Of a stretch of 64,000 nucleotides of DNA, positions 9,056 to 17,080 are shown piece by piece; positions within the stretch are counted from its first letter, which is position 1, and each line of letters opens with the position of its first letter. Where the stretch lies: NCBI GenBank assembly GCA_020432045.1, contig JAGQHB010000024.1, positions 1-64,000 of the forward strand. Reading direction: 5' to 3'. Position numbers and translations under genes: made by a program. The notes under the pieces were generated by a model. The model saw nothing but the letters and a program-made list of their open reading frames with translations. It did not search any database and was not told where the DNA came from. The stretch is from Dehalococcoidia bacterium. Its GTDB lineage: Bacteria > Chloroflexota > Dehalococcoidia > Tepidiformales > Tepidiformaceae.

Positions 9056-10449
9056 CGCGCGTCCTCCGGCCCCTGGTATCCCGGCATCTCCCGGACAAGT
9101 TGTCTGAACGCAGCGCCACGAGCTTCAAAGCTAGGGAACGCGTCGAAGCTCGTGCCTGCTGGCGAAAGCAGCACGATGTCGCCCGCTGCCACCAACCGGC
9201 TCGCTTCAGCGACGGCTGCTTCCAGCGTGTCGACTATTGTCACCGGCCCGCCGAAGCCTTCCATCGCGCTCCCGAAACTCGGTCCCGCCTCGCCGAAGCA
9301 GATGACGGCCCGGCAGCGCTCGATGACCAGGGCCCGTAACTCTGTCACCGGCAGATTCTTTTCGCGGCCGCCCAGCAGGAGCACCACTGGCTCCGTGAAC
9401 GCTCGTAGGCCCGCCATGGTCCGTTCTGGCGCCGTCGCAATGCTGTCGTTCACCCAAGTCGCCCCCAGCGCCGTGCCGGCCATCTCCAGCCGGTGGGGCA
9501 CCCCCCGGAACCGTCTGCAGGCAGATGCCATCGCCTGTGCCGGGAACCCGGCTGCTGTCGCCACTGCGCAGGCCATCACAGCGTTCGCCACGTTGTGGTC
9601 GCCCCGGATTTGCAGCGCGTCACGGTTCGCCACCGCGTGGCGCTTGCCGTCCTCGCTGCGAATCATGACCTCCGGGCCATCCAGCCAGGCGCCGGGCTTG
9701 CCGTGGTCGCCCGTGACAGACGCCAGGAACACCCGTCCGCTGCCTTCGCTTGCCCATGGGCGGCTCACGGGGTCGTCGACATTGATGACTCGCGCATCGT
9801 CTGCCTCCTGGTACTCCAGCAGGTGATGCTTCAGTTCCACGTACGCGTCCCAGTCGAACTGGTCCAGGTGGTTCGGTGTCACATTCGTGATTGCTGCCAC
9901 GCCCGGCGACCGGTCGGTGTATTGGAGCTGTGTGTGGCTGATCTCCAGTACGACGGTTGTCTCTGCGTCGATCTCCCCCAGTCGCCCCAGCAAAGCTTCA
10001 CCGATATTGCCACCCACCACATGCTTGACTTTGCCGTCTTTCGCCATCTCCGCGACCAGTGCCGTCGTGGTCGATTTCCCGCTCGATCCTGTAATCCCCA
10101 CAACCCGGCCCGCGCACAGCTGCAGAAAGAGCTGTGTCTGCGAGACGACCGGGATGCCGAGCGACTTCGCCCGGACTACCGCGCTGTCATGCCGCAACAC
10201 GGACTGTCCAACAGCCAGCACATCGAACCCGTCCGGCTTCAGCAATGGCTGACCGGTCACTACCTGGCCGACGCCCGCCGGCGCCACGGCGGCGGCTGCC
10301 TGGAGCTGGATGTCGCTCCGTGTATCTGAAATCGTGACATCTGCACCCTGCCCGAGCAGCCACCCGGCCAGGTCCCGCCCCTCCTTGCCGAGCGAATACA
10401 CAAGCGCTCGAGCACCCCGCAGGTTGTCGATCCCGGCGATTGCGCTCAT
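9052..10449 (-). CDS. murD: UDP-N-acetylmuramoyl-L-alanine--D-glutamate ligase MurD
   Basis: Adds D-glutamate to UDP-MurNAc-L-Ala using ATP. It is 465 aa from the ATG at 10449, which overlaps the mraY stop by four bases. The P-loop reads ITGSSGKSTTTALVAEM, where the family normally has GTNGKTT. The substrate region NHLDQFDWDAYVELKHHLL and the C-terminal VWVNDSIATAPERTMAGLRAF and LLLGGREKNLP are MurD-like. An upstream open-frame extension overlaps mraY and was not used. Cytoplasmic. Confidence 0.96.
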   Translation of the reverse strand: MSAIAGIDNLRGARALVYSLGKEGRDLAGWLLGQGADVTISDTRSDIQLQAAAAVAPAGVGQVVTGQPLLKPDGFDVLAVGQSVLRHDSAVVRAKSLGIPVVSQTQLFLQLCAGRVVGITGSSGKSTTTALVAEMAKDGKVKHVVGGNIGEALLGRLGEIDAETTVVLEISHTQLQYTDRSPGVAAITNVTPNHLDQFDWDAYVELKHHLLEYQEADDARVINVDDPVSRPWASEGSGRVFLASVTGDHGKPGAWLDGPEVMIRSEDGKRHAVANRDALQIRGDHNVANAVMACAVATAAGFPAQAMASACRRFRGVPHRLEMAGTALGATWVNDSIATAPERTMAGLRAFTEPVVLLLGGREKNLPVTELRALVIERCRAVICFGEAGPSFGSAMEGFGGPVTIVDTLEAAVAEASRLVAAGDIVLLSPAGTSFDAFPSFEARGAAFRQLVREMPGYQGPEDAR

Positions 10450-11432
10450 TCCGGCACCGCCAGCGCCAGCGCGACACCGAGAAACGCCGCAGCGATGCTC
10501 AGGATCCACGCCCGCGTCACGACCTGTGTCTCTGCCCAACCGCTCTCTTCGAAGTGGTGGTGCAGCGGAGCCCGCTTGAAGAAGCGCTTCCCACTCGTCC
10601 ATTTGAAGTAGCCGATCTGGATCACATTCGACGCAGATTCCAGCACGAACACGATGCCAATCACCGGCAGCAGCAACCATTGGCCAGTCATCAGTGCGAT
10701 CACGGCAAGGCTGGAGCCAAGCGCCAGTGCGCCCGTATCGCCCATGATCACCATCGCCGGGTGCGCGTTGTACCAGAGGTATCCCAGGTTCGCCCCGGCA
10801 ATGATGAACGCGAACGTCGCCACGAACTCCTGGCCCTGGATGAACGCGATAATCCCGTATGCGACGAACGCGATGAGCGTCGTCCCTCCGGCGAGGCCGT
10901 CCAGTCCGTCCGTAATCGCCACGCCCGTCGTCGTCGCAACCACCACCACGATCGCGACCAGCACATAGGCCGGGCCGAGGGCCCAGCTACCGGCCCACGG
11001 CACGTTCACTGATTCCACTTCGATGAACTTGTAGAGGATGATCCCCGCGAACGCCCCGAGGACCAACAGGAACGACACTTTGAAGCGCCACGACAGTCCC
11101 CCCTGCCGCCGCCCCTGCAATGTCCCCATGTCGTCGATGAACCCGGCCGCTCCAGTGATCCCGATCATCGCCATCGGCAGCAGGATCGACCTGTGTGCCC
11201 ACCATTCCACGCCGACGGCCGTCACGATCGCCGTCGGGATCCAGATGATCAGACCGCCGAACGTCGGAGTTCCCGCCTTCTTCTGATGCGACGCCGGCTG
11301 ATGCTCCGAGATGTGCTTGCCAGCTTTCTGTGCCCGCAGGTACTTCACGATTGGCCCGCCAAGGACCAGTGTCAGCACGAACGTGACGGCTCCTGCTAGC
11401 AGCGCCTTGATCATGTCGTCGGAGGTGATCAC
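10446..11432 (-). CDS. mraY: Phospho-MurNAc-pentapeptide transferase MraY
   Basis: Integral membrane enzyme that transfers phospho-MurNAc-pentapeptide to undecaprenyl phosphate, making lipid I. It is 328 aa with about ten membrane segments. Key signatures are the DDMG aspartate pair followed by GLSWRFK, the ITDGLDGLAGG loop, NAHPAMVIMGDTGALALG and the HHHFEESGW histidine loop. The first ATG at 11432 overlaps the murF stop by four bases; a second ATG is six codons later. Identity is secure. Confidence 0.98.
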   Translation of the reverse strand: MITSDDMIKALLAGAVTFVLTLVLGGPIVKYLRAQKAGKHISEHQPASHQKKAGTPTFGGLIIWIPTAIVTAVGVEWWAHRSILLPMAMIGITGAAGFIDDMGTLQGRRQGGLSWRFKVSFLLVLGAFAGIILYKFIEVESVNVPWAGSWALGPAYVLVAIVVVVATTTGVAITDGLDGLAGGTTLIAFVAYGIIAFIQGQEFVATFAFIIAGANLGYLWYNAHPAMVIMGDTGALALGSSLAVIALMTGQWLLLPVIGIVFVLESASNVIQIGYFKWTSGKRFFKRAPLHHHFEESGWAETQVVTRAWILSIAAAFLGVALALAVPE

Positions 11433-12811
11433 AAAGAGGCCCCCAACGCTGGCAGCAGCGTCTCGAACGCCTGACTCCGTGATGCCTTCACCAGCACCGT
11501 CGCACCCGGTGTCAATCGCGTCGCCACAAACGCCGCTGCTTCTTCTTTCTGCGCGAACCAGTGCGCGTCGCGATGCCCGGCGCCGCGTGCCGCCTCTATC
11601 AGCGCCCTGGCAGGTTCTCCCACGGCCACGAGGAGGTCACAACAGCGAGCAGCGATCACGCCAGCCGCTCGATGTTCGGCCTCCTCATGCTCTCCGAGTT
11701 CGGCCATCCTTCCCAATAGCGCGATACGCGGGCCTGACTGCCTCGTCCCCAGCAACCGGAGCGCGCCCGCCAGTGAAGCCGGACTGCTGTTGTATCGATC
11801 GTCGAGGATCGTGCTTCCGTTCTTGCCCTTCATCGCCTTCATTCGGCCCGTCGTCTGCGCCACGCCCAGGGCATCCGCCGCTTCGCGCAGCGTCATCCCC
11901 AGTGCGATCCCGCAGGCGACGGCCGCCAGCGCAGCTGGGACCGTGTGGAGGCCCGCGAGCGGTGACCGCGCTTCGATGCTTCCACCGCCGTACGCCAGGC
12001 GCATCCGGGTGCCGTCCAGCCCATCCTCAAACAGCTGCGAGGCGCGCAGTGTGTTCCCCTCGCCAGTCCCGAAGGTGATCGTGCGGCAATTCAACCGCTC
12101 CGCCTCCGGGCCAACGCGCGGGTCGTCGCCATTCAGCACCGCGACACCGTCCAGTGGCAGCGCCCGCACCAGAGACAGCTTCTCTTCCCGGATAGCCTCG
12201 ATTGAGCCCAGCTTTTCCACATGGGTTAGCCCCACGTTCAAGACCACGCCCACGGCTGGCTGCACCATTTCGCAGAGCTCCGCTATCTCGCCCGGGCGGT
12301 CCATCCCCATCTCCAGCACGGACACTTCGTGCTCGGCCGTCAGCGTCAGCAGCGCCAACGGCAAGCCCTCCGCGGAGTTGAAGTTCCCGGCGCTGCGGTG
12401 CGTGCGGAACCTTGCTGAGAGGGTGTCAGCGGTCAGCTCTTTGGCAGTCGTCTTCCCGACCGTTCCAGTGATCCCGGCGACGGTCCCGCGCCATTGTGCT
12501 CGCCATGCGGTCGCCAATTCGCCCATCGCCTTTACCGTGCTGGGCACAACGACGACAGTCCGGTCCGGCCAATCCCCTTGAACGGGCCGATTGCAGACGA
12601 CGCTGATGGCGCCGGCGCGGAGCGCTTCCTCCACGTAGAGGTTTCCGTTGGTGTTCTCGCCGGGATAGGCGGCGAACAGGTCTCCCTCTCCCACGTTGCG
12701 CGAATCCGCCGTACCGCCACGGACTGCCACGTCCGGCCCCGCCGACACGTCATAGCCATGATCCCGCATCACTCTTGCGACGAACCCCGTGGTCATCCGG
12801 CCGCTGCTCAT
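11429..12811 (-). CDS. murF: UDP-MurNAc-tripeptide--D-Ala-D-Ala ligase MurF
   Basis: Final cytoplasmic ligase, which adds D-Ala-D-Ala to UDP-MurNAc-tripeptide. It is 460 aa from 12811; a second ATG five codons later is also possible. The P-loop ITGTVGKTTAKELTA, the GNFNSAEGLPLALL stretch and EMGMDRPGEI are MurF-specific, and the MurE hallmark DNPR is absent. It overlaps ftsI and mraY by four bases each. No murE gene lies between ftsI and this gene, which is unusual for a dcw cluster. Confidence 0.96.
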   Translation of the reverse strand: MSSGRMTTGFVARVMRDHGYDVSAGPDVAVRGGTADSRNVGEGDLFAAYPGENTNGNLYVEEALRAGAISVVCNRPVQGDWPDRTVVVVPSTVKAMGELATAWRAQWRGTVAGITGTVGKTTAKELTADTLSARFRTHRSAGNFNSAEGLPLALLTLTAEHEVSVLEMGMDRPGEIAELCEMVQPAVGVVLNVGLTHVEKLGSIEAIREEKLSLVRALPLDGVAVLNGDDPRVGPEAERLNCRTITFGTGEGNTLRASQLFEDGLDGTRMRLAYGGGSIEARSPLAGLHTVPAALAAVACGIALGMTLREAADALGVAQTTGRMKAMKGKNGSTILDDRYNSSPASLAGALRLLGTRQSGPRIALLGRMAELGEHEEAEHRAAGVIAARCCDLLVAVGEPARALIEAARGAGHRDAHWFAQKEEAAAFVATRLTPGATVLVKASRSQAFETLLPALGASL

Positions 12812-14550
12812 GGCCGCGCCACCAGGTCCCCGGCATCCGGGCGAACCTTCATATACGCCAGTGAGCGGTCCACCAGGTCCGCAAAGATTGGCGCCGCGGC
12901 CGTTGTGCCCGTCAGCAGGTCGGCATTGTTGTCCAGCTTCACCATGATCAGCAGCCGGGGCGAATCGAACGGTGCGAAGCCGATGAACGATGCAATCTGC
13001 GTGTCGTTGTAGCCGTTCGGCACCGGGATATTGGCCGTGCCCGACTTTCCCCCGGCGGTGTAGTCCCGCGGGTTGCCCGGGTGGTAGTACGAGCCATCCG
13101 GCGGGTCTACCACTTTGCGCATCATCTCCCGCAGCGTCGCGCTTGTCTGTGCCGAGATTGCCTGCCCGCGGACCTTCACTGGAATGTCCTCGCGCCGCCC
13201 CTGTGCGTCGATAGTCGCCCTTACCAGCCTCGGCTGGATGAGGTTGCCGCCATTGATCACCGCGGCGAACGCCGTTGTCATCTGCACCGGCGTAACGCTG
13301 ATTGACTGCCCGAACGACTGCGTGGCGAGGTCCACTTCCGTCCACGCTTCGTCATCTGGGCGCCGAAAGATGGCCTCCGGCTCGCCCGAAAGTTCGATGC
13401 CGGACGTCGACCCGAACCCGAATCGTTCCAGGTAGCGCGTGAATGCGGTCGCGCCAAGTTTCTGGGCCATAAACACGGCGCCCGTATTGATGGAGTGCTG
13501 CAACACACCCGTCATCGTCTGGTCGCCATACGAGCCGTTATCGAAGTTCTTGAGTTCTGTGTCCGTCCCGATCTTTATCGAACCAGAGTCGTGGTACCAC
13601 GTGTCAGCCGTGACGACACCGGCGTCGATTGCTGCAGCTGCCGTGACCACTTTCATTACGCTGCCCGGCTCGTACAGGTCCGTAACGGCCGCGTTCTTCA
13701 GCAGTGCTAGCTGACCGTTGTCGTCCAGGTTCAGCGTGCTGTACTTCAGGCTCGGGTTCGTGGCCAGTGCCAGGATGTCGCCGGTGTACGGGTCCATCAT
13801 GATCACCGTTCCGCCCTTGGCCCGGTGGGCGACGACCGCGTTGTTGAGCGCCTTCTCGGCCATGTCCTGCAGCACCCGGTCGATCGTCAGCACAATGTCC
13901 TTGCCCTGTTCGGGGTCGTGCGTGACATGCTGCGCGTACGGGATGGGGTCGCCAGTCGTGTCGCGTTCGAAGAAGACGCGCCCCGGTAAGCCTGCCAGTA
14001 CCCGGTTCAGCGACGATTCCATACCGGCGATACCCGAGTTGTCGTATCCCAGCAGGCCGATGATCGACGCGCCAATGTCGCCGTTAGGCTTCACTCGCTT
14101 TGTGTTTCCGAGCGCCTCCAGCCCCTTTACCTTCGCGTCAATGAGCGCTTTGCCTGTGTCGTAATCCACGTCAGTCGCGATCTTCACATCGCCCGTGCCC
14201 ACCGCCGAGACCTTTGTGCGCAGTTGAGCGGCATCCATCCGCAGGGCCGTGGCAATCGCCGTCGAGCCCGCGATGGCGTCCTCAGGTACGACCCAGTCCT
14301 TGGCTCGCACGTAGATATCCCAGGTCGCGACACTGGTCGCCAGCACATCGCCGTTGCGGTCCAGGATGGCGCCGCGCCGGGCATAAACAGTGTTATCGAC
14401 TTCGAGTTCGGCCTGCGCCTCGGCAGAAAGCACGTCGTGTTGGTAGACCTGGATGTAGACGACGCGACCCAGCAGCCCTGCACAGCCAAGCGTGGCCAGT
14501 GCGGCGGGCACGAGCAGTCGGCGGGACCTTCCGGCCCGTGGCTCTGTCAT
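12808..14550 (-). CDS. ftsI: Septal class B penicillin-binding protein (FtsI/PBP2B type)
   Basis: D,D-transpeptidase that cross-links septal peptidoglycan. It is 580 aa with one N-terminal membrane anchor at about residues 11-33, a PBP dimerisation region (YARRGAILDRNGDVLATS) and the transpeptidase domain. The catalytic triad motifs are the SxxK serine in YEPGSVMKVVT, SxN in QHSINTGAVF, and KSGT in GGKSGTANIP. No PASTA domains follow. GGAAGG precedes the ATG. The 48-base gap after ftsL holds a weak inverted repeat. It overlaps murF by four bases. Confidence 0.97.
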   Translation of the reverse strand: MTEPRAGRSRRLLVPAALATLGCAGLLGRVVYIQVYQHDVLSAEAQAELEVDNTVYARRGAILDRNGDVLATSVATWDIYVRAKDWVVPEDAIAGSTAIATALRMDAAQLRTKVSAVGTGDVKIATDVDYDTGKALIDAKVKGLEALGNTKRVKPNGDIGASIIGLLGYDNSGIAGMESSLNRVLAGLPGRVFFERDTTGDPIPYAQHVTHDPEQGKDIVLTIDRVLQDMAEKALNNAVVAHRAKGGTVIMMDPYTGDILALATNPSLKYSTLNLDDNGQLALLKNAAVTDLYEPGSVMKVVTAAAAIDAGVVTADTWYHDSGSIKIGTDTELKNFDNGSYGDQTMTGVLQHSINTGAVFMAQKLGATAFTRYLERFGFGSTSGIELSGEPEAIFRRPDDEAWTEVDLATQSFGQSISVTPVQMTTAFAAVINGGNLIQPRLVRATIDAQGRREDIPVKVRGQAISAQTSATLREMMRKVVDPPDGSYYHPGNPRDYTAGGKSGTANIPVPNGYNDTQIASFIGFAPFDSPRLLIMVKLDNNADLLTGTTAAAPIFADLVDRSLAYMKVRPDAGDLVARP

Positions 14551-14598
14551 CCCGAACGCGCCTTCCGCCAGGAAGCCTGCCGGCCCCCTGGCAGTTTA

Positions 14599-15024
14599 TT
14601 AGTCCCCGATGGAGAGCCAGGAGAGAACTGCTCGCCACCAGGGGTCAGCCACGAGACTCGTCGCCTCGGGGCTGGGGAGATACTCCGAAGGGATCCGCGC
14701 GGGGCTGGGCCCCGGCGTGTCCACCGTCACGAACAGGGGTGCCTCAGCTGATTGCACCATCCCCAGTTCGTTCGCACGGCGCTCGACGCGCTCGAGCGAG
14801 GTGAGCCGCGCTACATCGCCTTCCAGAAGGCTGATGTCGGTCCGTAGCTGTGCCTGTTCGGCTTGCAGATCCCGGATCTCGAACCCACGCGATGTCGTCG
14901 CGCTGTTCTGCAATACCGGTAACGTCCCGCCGATCCCAAGCACTGCCACACCCCACACGATCCACCAGTTGAGGCGGACTCCCGGAAAAGGTAGTGGCGG
15001 ACGAGGGAGATTAATCGCCGCCAT
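14599..15024 (-). CDS. ftsL: FtsL-like septum protein
   Basis: Small bitopic protein of 141 aa. A short cytoplasmic tail is followed by a membrane helix at about 19-38 and then a coiled-coil (about 48-72: REL/QAEQAQLRTDIS style heptads). The remaining C-terminal 60 residues are Pro/Ser-rich and close to unique. FtsL evolves fast; the call rests on topology and on position between rsmH and ftsI. The start at 15024 overlaps the end of rsmH by 14 bases and has GGAGGGG just ahead. It would form the FtsQ-FtsL complex that activates FtsW/FtsI. Confidence 0.85.
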   Translation of the reverse strand: MAAINLPRPPLPFPGVRLNWWIVWGVAVLGIGGTLPVLQNSATTSRGFEIRDLQAEQAQLRTDISLLEGDVARLTSLERVERRANELGMVQSAEAPLFVTVDTPGPSPARIPSEYLPSPEATSLVADPWWRAVLSWLSIGD

Positions 15025-15982
15025 TGACCCCTCCGATCCGGACAGCAGCGCGCAGTGTTGCGCTCCGTGCCCTCGGGTTCCGGGCCACTTCGTCTTCACT
15101 CGGGCGAATCCCACGCTTCGTCAGCAGCCGCAGCCGGGCAACGTGGCCACACACACATACCGGCACGGCAGGCGGGCACACGCATCCCGTCGACTCCCGA
15201 CGGAGGAATTGCTTTACTAATCGGTCTTCAAGGGAATGGAACGAAATGACTACGAGGCGTCCGCCGTCAGAGTCTGTTCCAGGGTCGAGCAGGTCGCAGG
15301 CGAGCGGAAGTCCCTCGTCAAGGCTGTCGAGTTCGCCATTGACTCGGATCCGGAGTGCAAGGAAGACCCTGGTGGCGGGGTGAATTCGGGTTTGTCCACC
15401 TGCCCTCCCCACGGCCTGCTCGACCGATCTGGCTAGATCCCACGTCGTCTGGAACGGCCTGTCCCGGACGATCGCGGCGGCGATCCGGCGTGAGCGCGTC
15501 TCCTCCCCATACCCGTAGATGAGATTCGCTAACGCCGTTTCATCCCACGTATTCACAATCTCAGCGGCAGTTTCTCCGCCGAACTGCGGGCCCATTCGCA
15601 TATCGAGCGGCCCTTCGAGCGCGAAACTGAATCCGCGATCGGCCCGCCCGAGCTGCAGGGACGACACCCCGAGGTCAAACAGGATGCCATCCACCCGTTC
15701 GAACCCCGCCTCCTGTGCCATCGTGCCGATGTCGCGGAAGTCTCCGCAGGCAAAGCTGATTCGCCTCCCAAACGACCTCAGCCTCACCTGCGCAGACTCC
15801 AGCGCCTCCGCATCCCGGTCCACGCAAAGCAACATCCCCTCAGGCCCCATCGCCTCAGCGATCCGGCTTGAGTGACCCCCAAGCCCCGTTGTCGCATCGA
15901 TGTACCGGCCTCCCTGTTTCACAGCGAGGTGGTGCAGCGCTTCTTCCAGCAAGACAGGGACGTGTGCGATAGGACTGGTCAT
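15011..15982 (-). CDS. rsmH: 16S rRNA (cytosine1402-N4)-methyltransferase RsmH
   Basis: SAM-dependent methyltransferase that modifies C1402 in the ribosomal P site. It is 323 aa. N-terminal HVPVLLEEALHHL leads to the SAM motif IDATTGLGGHSSRIAE; ILFDLGVSSLQL, FSFALEGPLDMRMGP and VVISFHSLEDRLVKQFLR are all family signatures. The start at 15982 lies 11 bases after mraZ. The mraZ-rsmH pairing at the head of dcw clusters is very widely conserved. Confidence 0.98.
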   Translation of the reverse strand: MTSPIAHVPVLLEEALHHLAVKQGGRYIDATTGLGGHSSRIAEAMGPEGMLLCVDRDAEALESAQVRLRSFGRRISFACGDFRDIGTMAQEAGFERVDGILFDLGVSSLQLGRADRGFSFALEGPLDMRMGPQFGGETAAEIVNTWDETALANLIYGYGEETRSRRIAAAIVRDRPFQTTWDLARSVEQAVGRAGGQTRIHPATRVFLALRIRVNGELDSLDEGLPLACDLLDPGTDSDGGRLVVISFHSLEDRLVKQFLRRESTGCVCPPAVPVCVCGHVARLRLLTKRGIRPSEDEVARNPRARSATLRAAVRIGGVNGGD

Positions 15983-15993
15983 AATCGCCAACG

Positions 15994-16392
15994 CTATGCG
16001 CCCTCCTGCCGGTTTCGGTACGCGCCTGCTTCCCAGGCCTCGACCCATTCGTCCATACCGATGACCACCAGGTCACACGGCTGCTTGATCTTTAGCTTGT
16101 CCAGGAGACGGCCCGGAATCGTCGCCCGTCCCTGGCTGTCAGTGTTCACCTTTTCGGTGAACTCCCAGTACGACCGCCAGTTCTCGCGCCCCTCCCTGCT
16201 CGTCCGCGGGTTCTGGGCCTTGACTTCCTCCCGGATTGCCTCGAATGTCTCTTCCGAAAAGATGGAAAGACAACCATCCTCGCTTGCCATCAGGTACACG
16301 GGACCTTCTCCCATGTCGTGCCGGAACTTCGCCGGGATCGCGACGCGGCTCTTGTCATCGAGCTTTGCGTCTGCGTACCCGAAGAACCCCAT
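15994..16392 (-). CDS. mraZ: Transcriptional regulator MraZ
   Basis: Double AbrB-like (swapped-hairpin) DNA-binding protein that represses its own dcw operon through TGGGN boxes. It is 132 aa from 16392. Two repeats are visible: an N-terminal one with KLDDKSRVAIPAKFR and a second with VNTDSQGRATIPGRLL. The start at 16392 matches the family N-terminus exactly, with GGAG 10 bases upstream. A GTG at 16443 would add 17 residues without homology, so it was not chosen. Matching operator boxes lie directly upstream. Confidence 0.95.
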   Translation of the reverse strand: MGFFGYADAKLDDKSRVAIPAKFRHDMGEGPVYLMASEDGCLSIFSEETFEAIREEVKAQNPRTSREGRENWRSYWEFTEKVNTDSQGRATIPGRLLDKLKIKQPCDLVVIGMDEWVEAWEAGAYRNRQEGA

Positions 16393-16442
16393 CCCGGCAC
16401 GCTCCAATTCAGGGAGAGATGGCCCTCCTCCCTGACGATTCA

Positions 16443-16487
16443 CACCAGGACGTGGGATTTTCCCCCACTTTGCCCCACTGCGTGGGA
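16443..16487 (-). promoter_or_regulatory. MraZ operator boxes (10-bp phased TGGGN repeats)
   Basis: On the minus strand TGGGG occurs at 16473-16477 and 16463-16467, exactly ten bases apart, followed by TGGTG at 16443-16447. The same 10-base phase holds TGGGA in the opposite orientation at 16453-16457 and 16483-16487. Direct TGGGN repeats spaced by five bases are the known MraZ-binding sites. They lie just after the -10 box, as expected for autorepression. Confidence 0.8.
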
Positions 16488-16490
16488 CGA

Positions 16491-16519
16491 ACTGTAGGCA
16501 CAGCTTCCCGGCGTGTCAA
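16491..16519 (-). promoter_or_regulatory. dcw operon promoter Pmra
   Basis: A perfect -35 TTGACA (16514-16519, minus strand), a 17-base spacer and a -10 TACAGT (16491-16496). It is the best sigma-70-type promoter in the window and lies directly before the MraZ boxes. It gives a leader of about 90 bases to the mraZ start at 16392. Confidence 0.85.
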
Positions 16520-16545
16520 TGCCTACTTTGTCCTTTGCTCTCCCG

Positions 16546-16551
16546 TATGCT
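16546..16551 (+). promoter_or_regulatory. -10 box of a leaderless promoter for moaB
   Basis: TATGCT ends 7 bases before the GTG at 16559. No Shine-Dalgarno sequence is present. Divergent from the dcw promoter. Confidence 0.6.
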
Positions 16552-16558
16552 TGTATCC

Positions 16559-17080
16559 GTGGTTCGTGTCGCTGTCCTCACCTGTTCCGATAAAGGCGCC
16601 GCTGGCGATCGTGAGGACGTGAGCGGCGATCTGGCCGCCCTCGTACTCTCCGGAGCCGGGCACGAAGTGGTTGCCCGGGCCATCCTTCCCGACGATCGAG
16701 CCGCAATCGCCAGCCAGCTTCGTCACTGGTGCGACGCAACAATTGCCGAGGTCGTCATTACCACTGGTGGTACCGGCCTCTCCCCCCGGGACATTACCCC
16801 GGAGGCAACGCGCGACATTGCCGAACGCGATGTGCCCGGCATTCCCGTCGCACTCTGGGTGGAAGGCCTCAAAAAAACGCCTTTCGCCGTGCTCTCGCGT
16901 GGCATAGCCGTGGTCCGCGCCCGCACGCTCGTAGTGAACCTGCCCGGGAACCCCCGCGCCGTCGAAGAGGGCCTCGCCGTCCTTCTGACGCTCCTCCCTC
17001 ACGCAGGCCGCATCCTCGCCGAGGCCGTTGAGCACCGCACCGCGGCCGACACCGGCCATGTGGGCGGCCCTGGCAACTGA
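16559..17080 (+). CDS. moaB: MoaB/Mog-type molybdopterin protein
   Basis: Molybdopterin-adenylation-type protein (MogA/MoaB fold) of molybdenum cofactor synthesis. It is 173 aa. The conserved stretches are [17 protein letters not shown] at the N-terminus, the substrate loop [18 protein letters not shown], and [13 protein letters not shown] near the C-terminus. The start is set at GTG 16559 because a TATGCT -10 box lies 7 bases upstream; an ATG at 16547 would lie inside that box. It overlaps trmD by one base (TGATG). No other moa genes are nearby. Confidence 0.88.
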   Translation: MVRVAVLTCSDKGAAGDREDVSGDLAALVLSGAGHEVVARAILPDDRAAIASQLRHWCDATIAEVVITTGGTGLSPRDITPEATRDIAERDVPGIPVALWVEGLKKTPFAVLSRGIAVVRARTLVVNLPGNPRAVEEGLAVLLTLLPHAGRILAEAVEHRTAADTGHVGGPGN

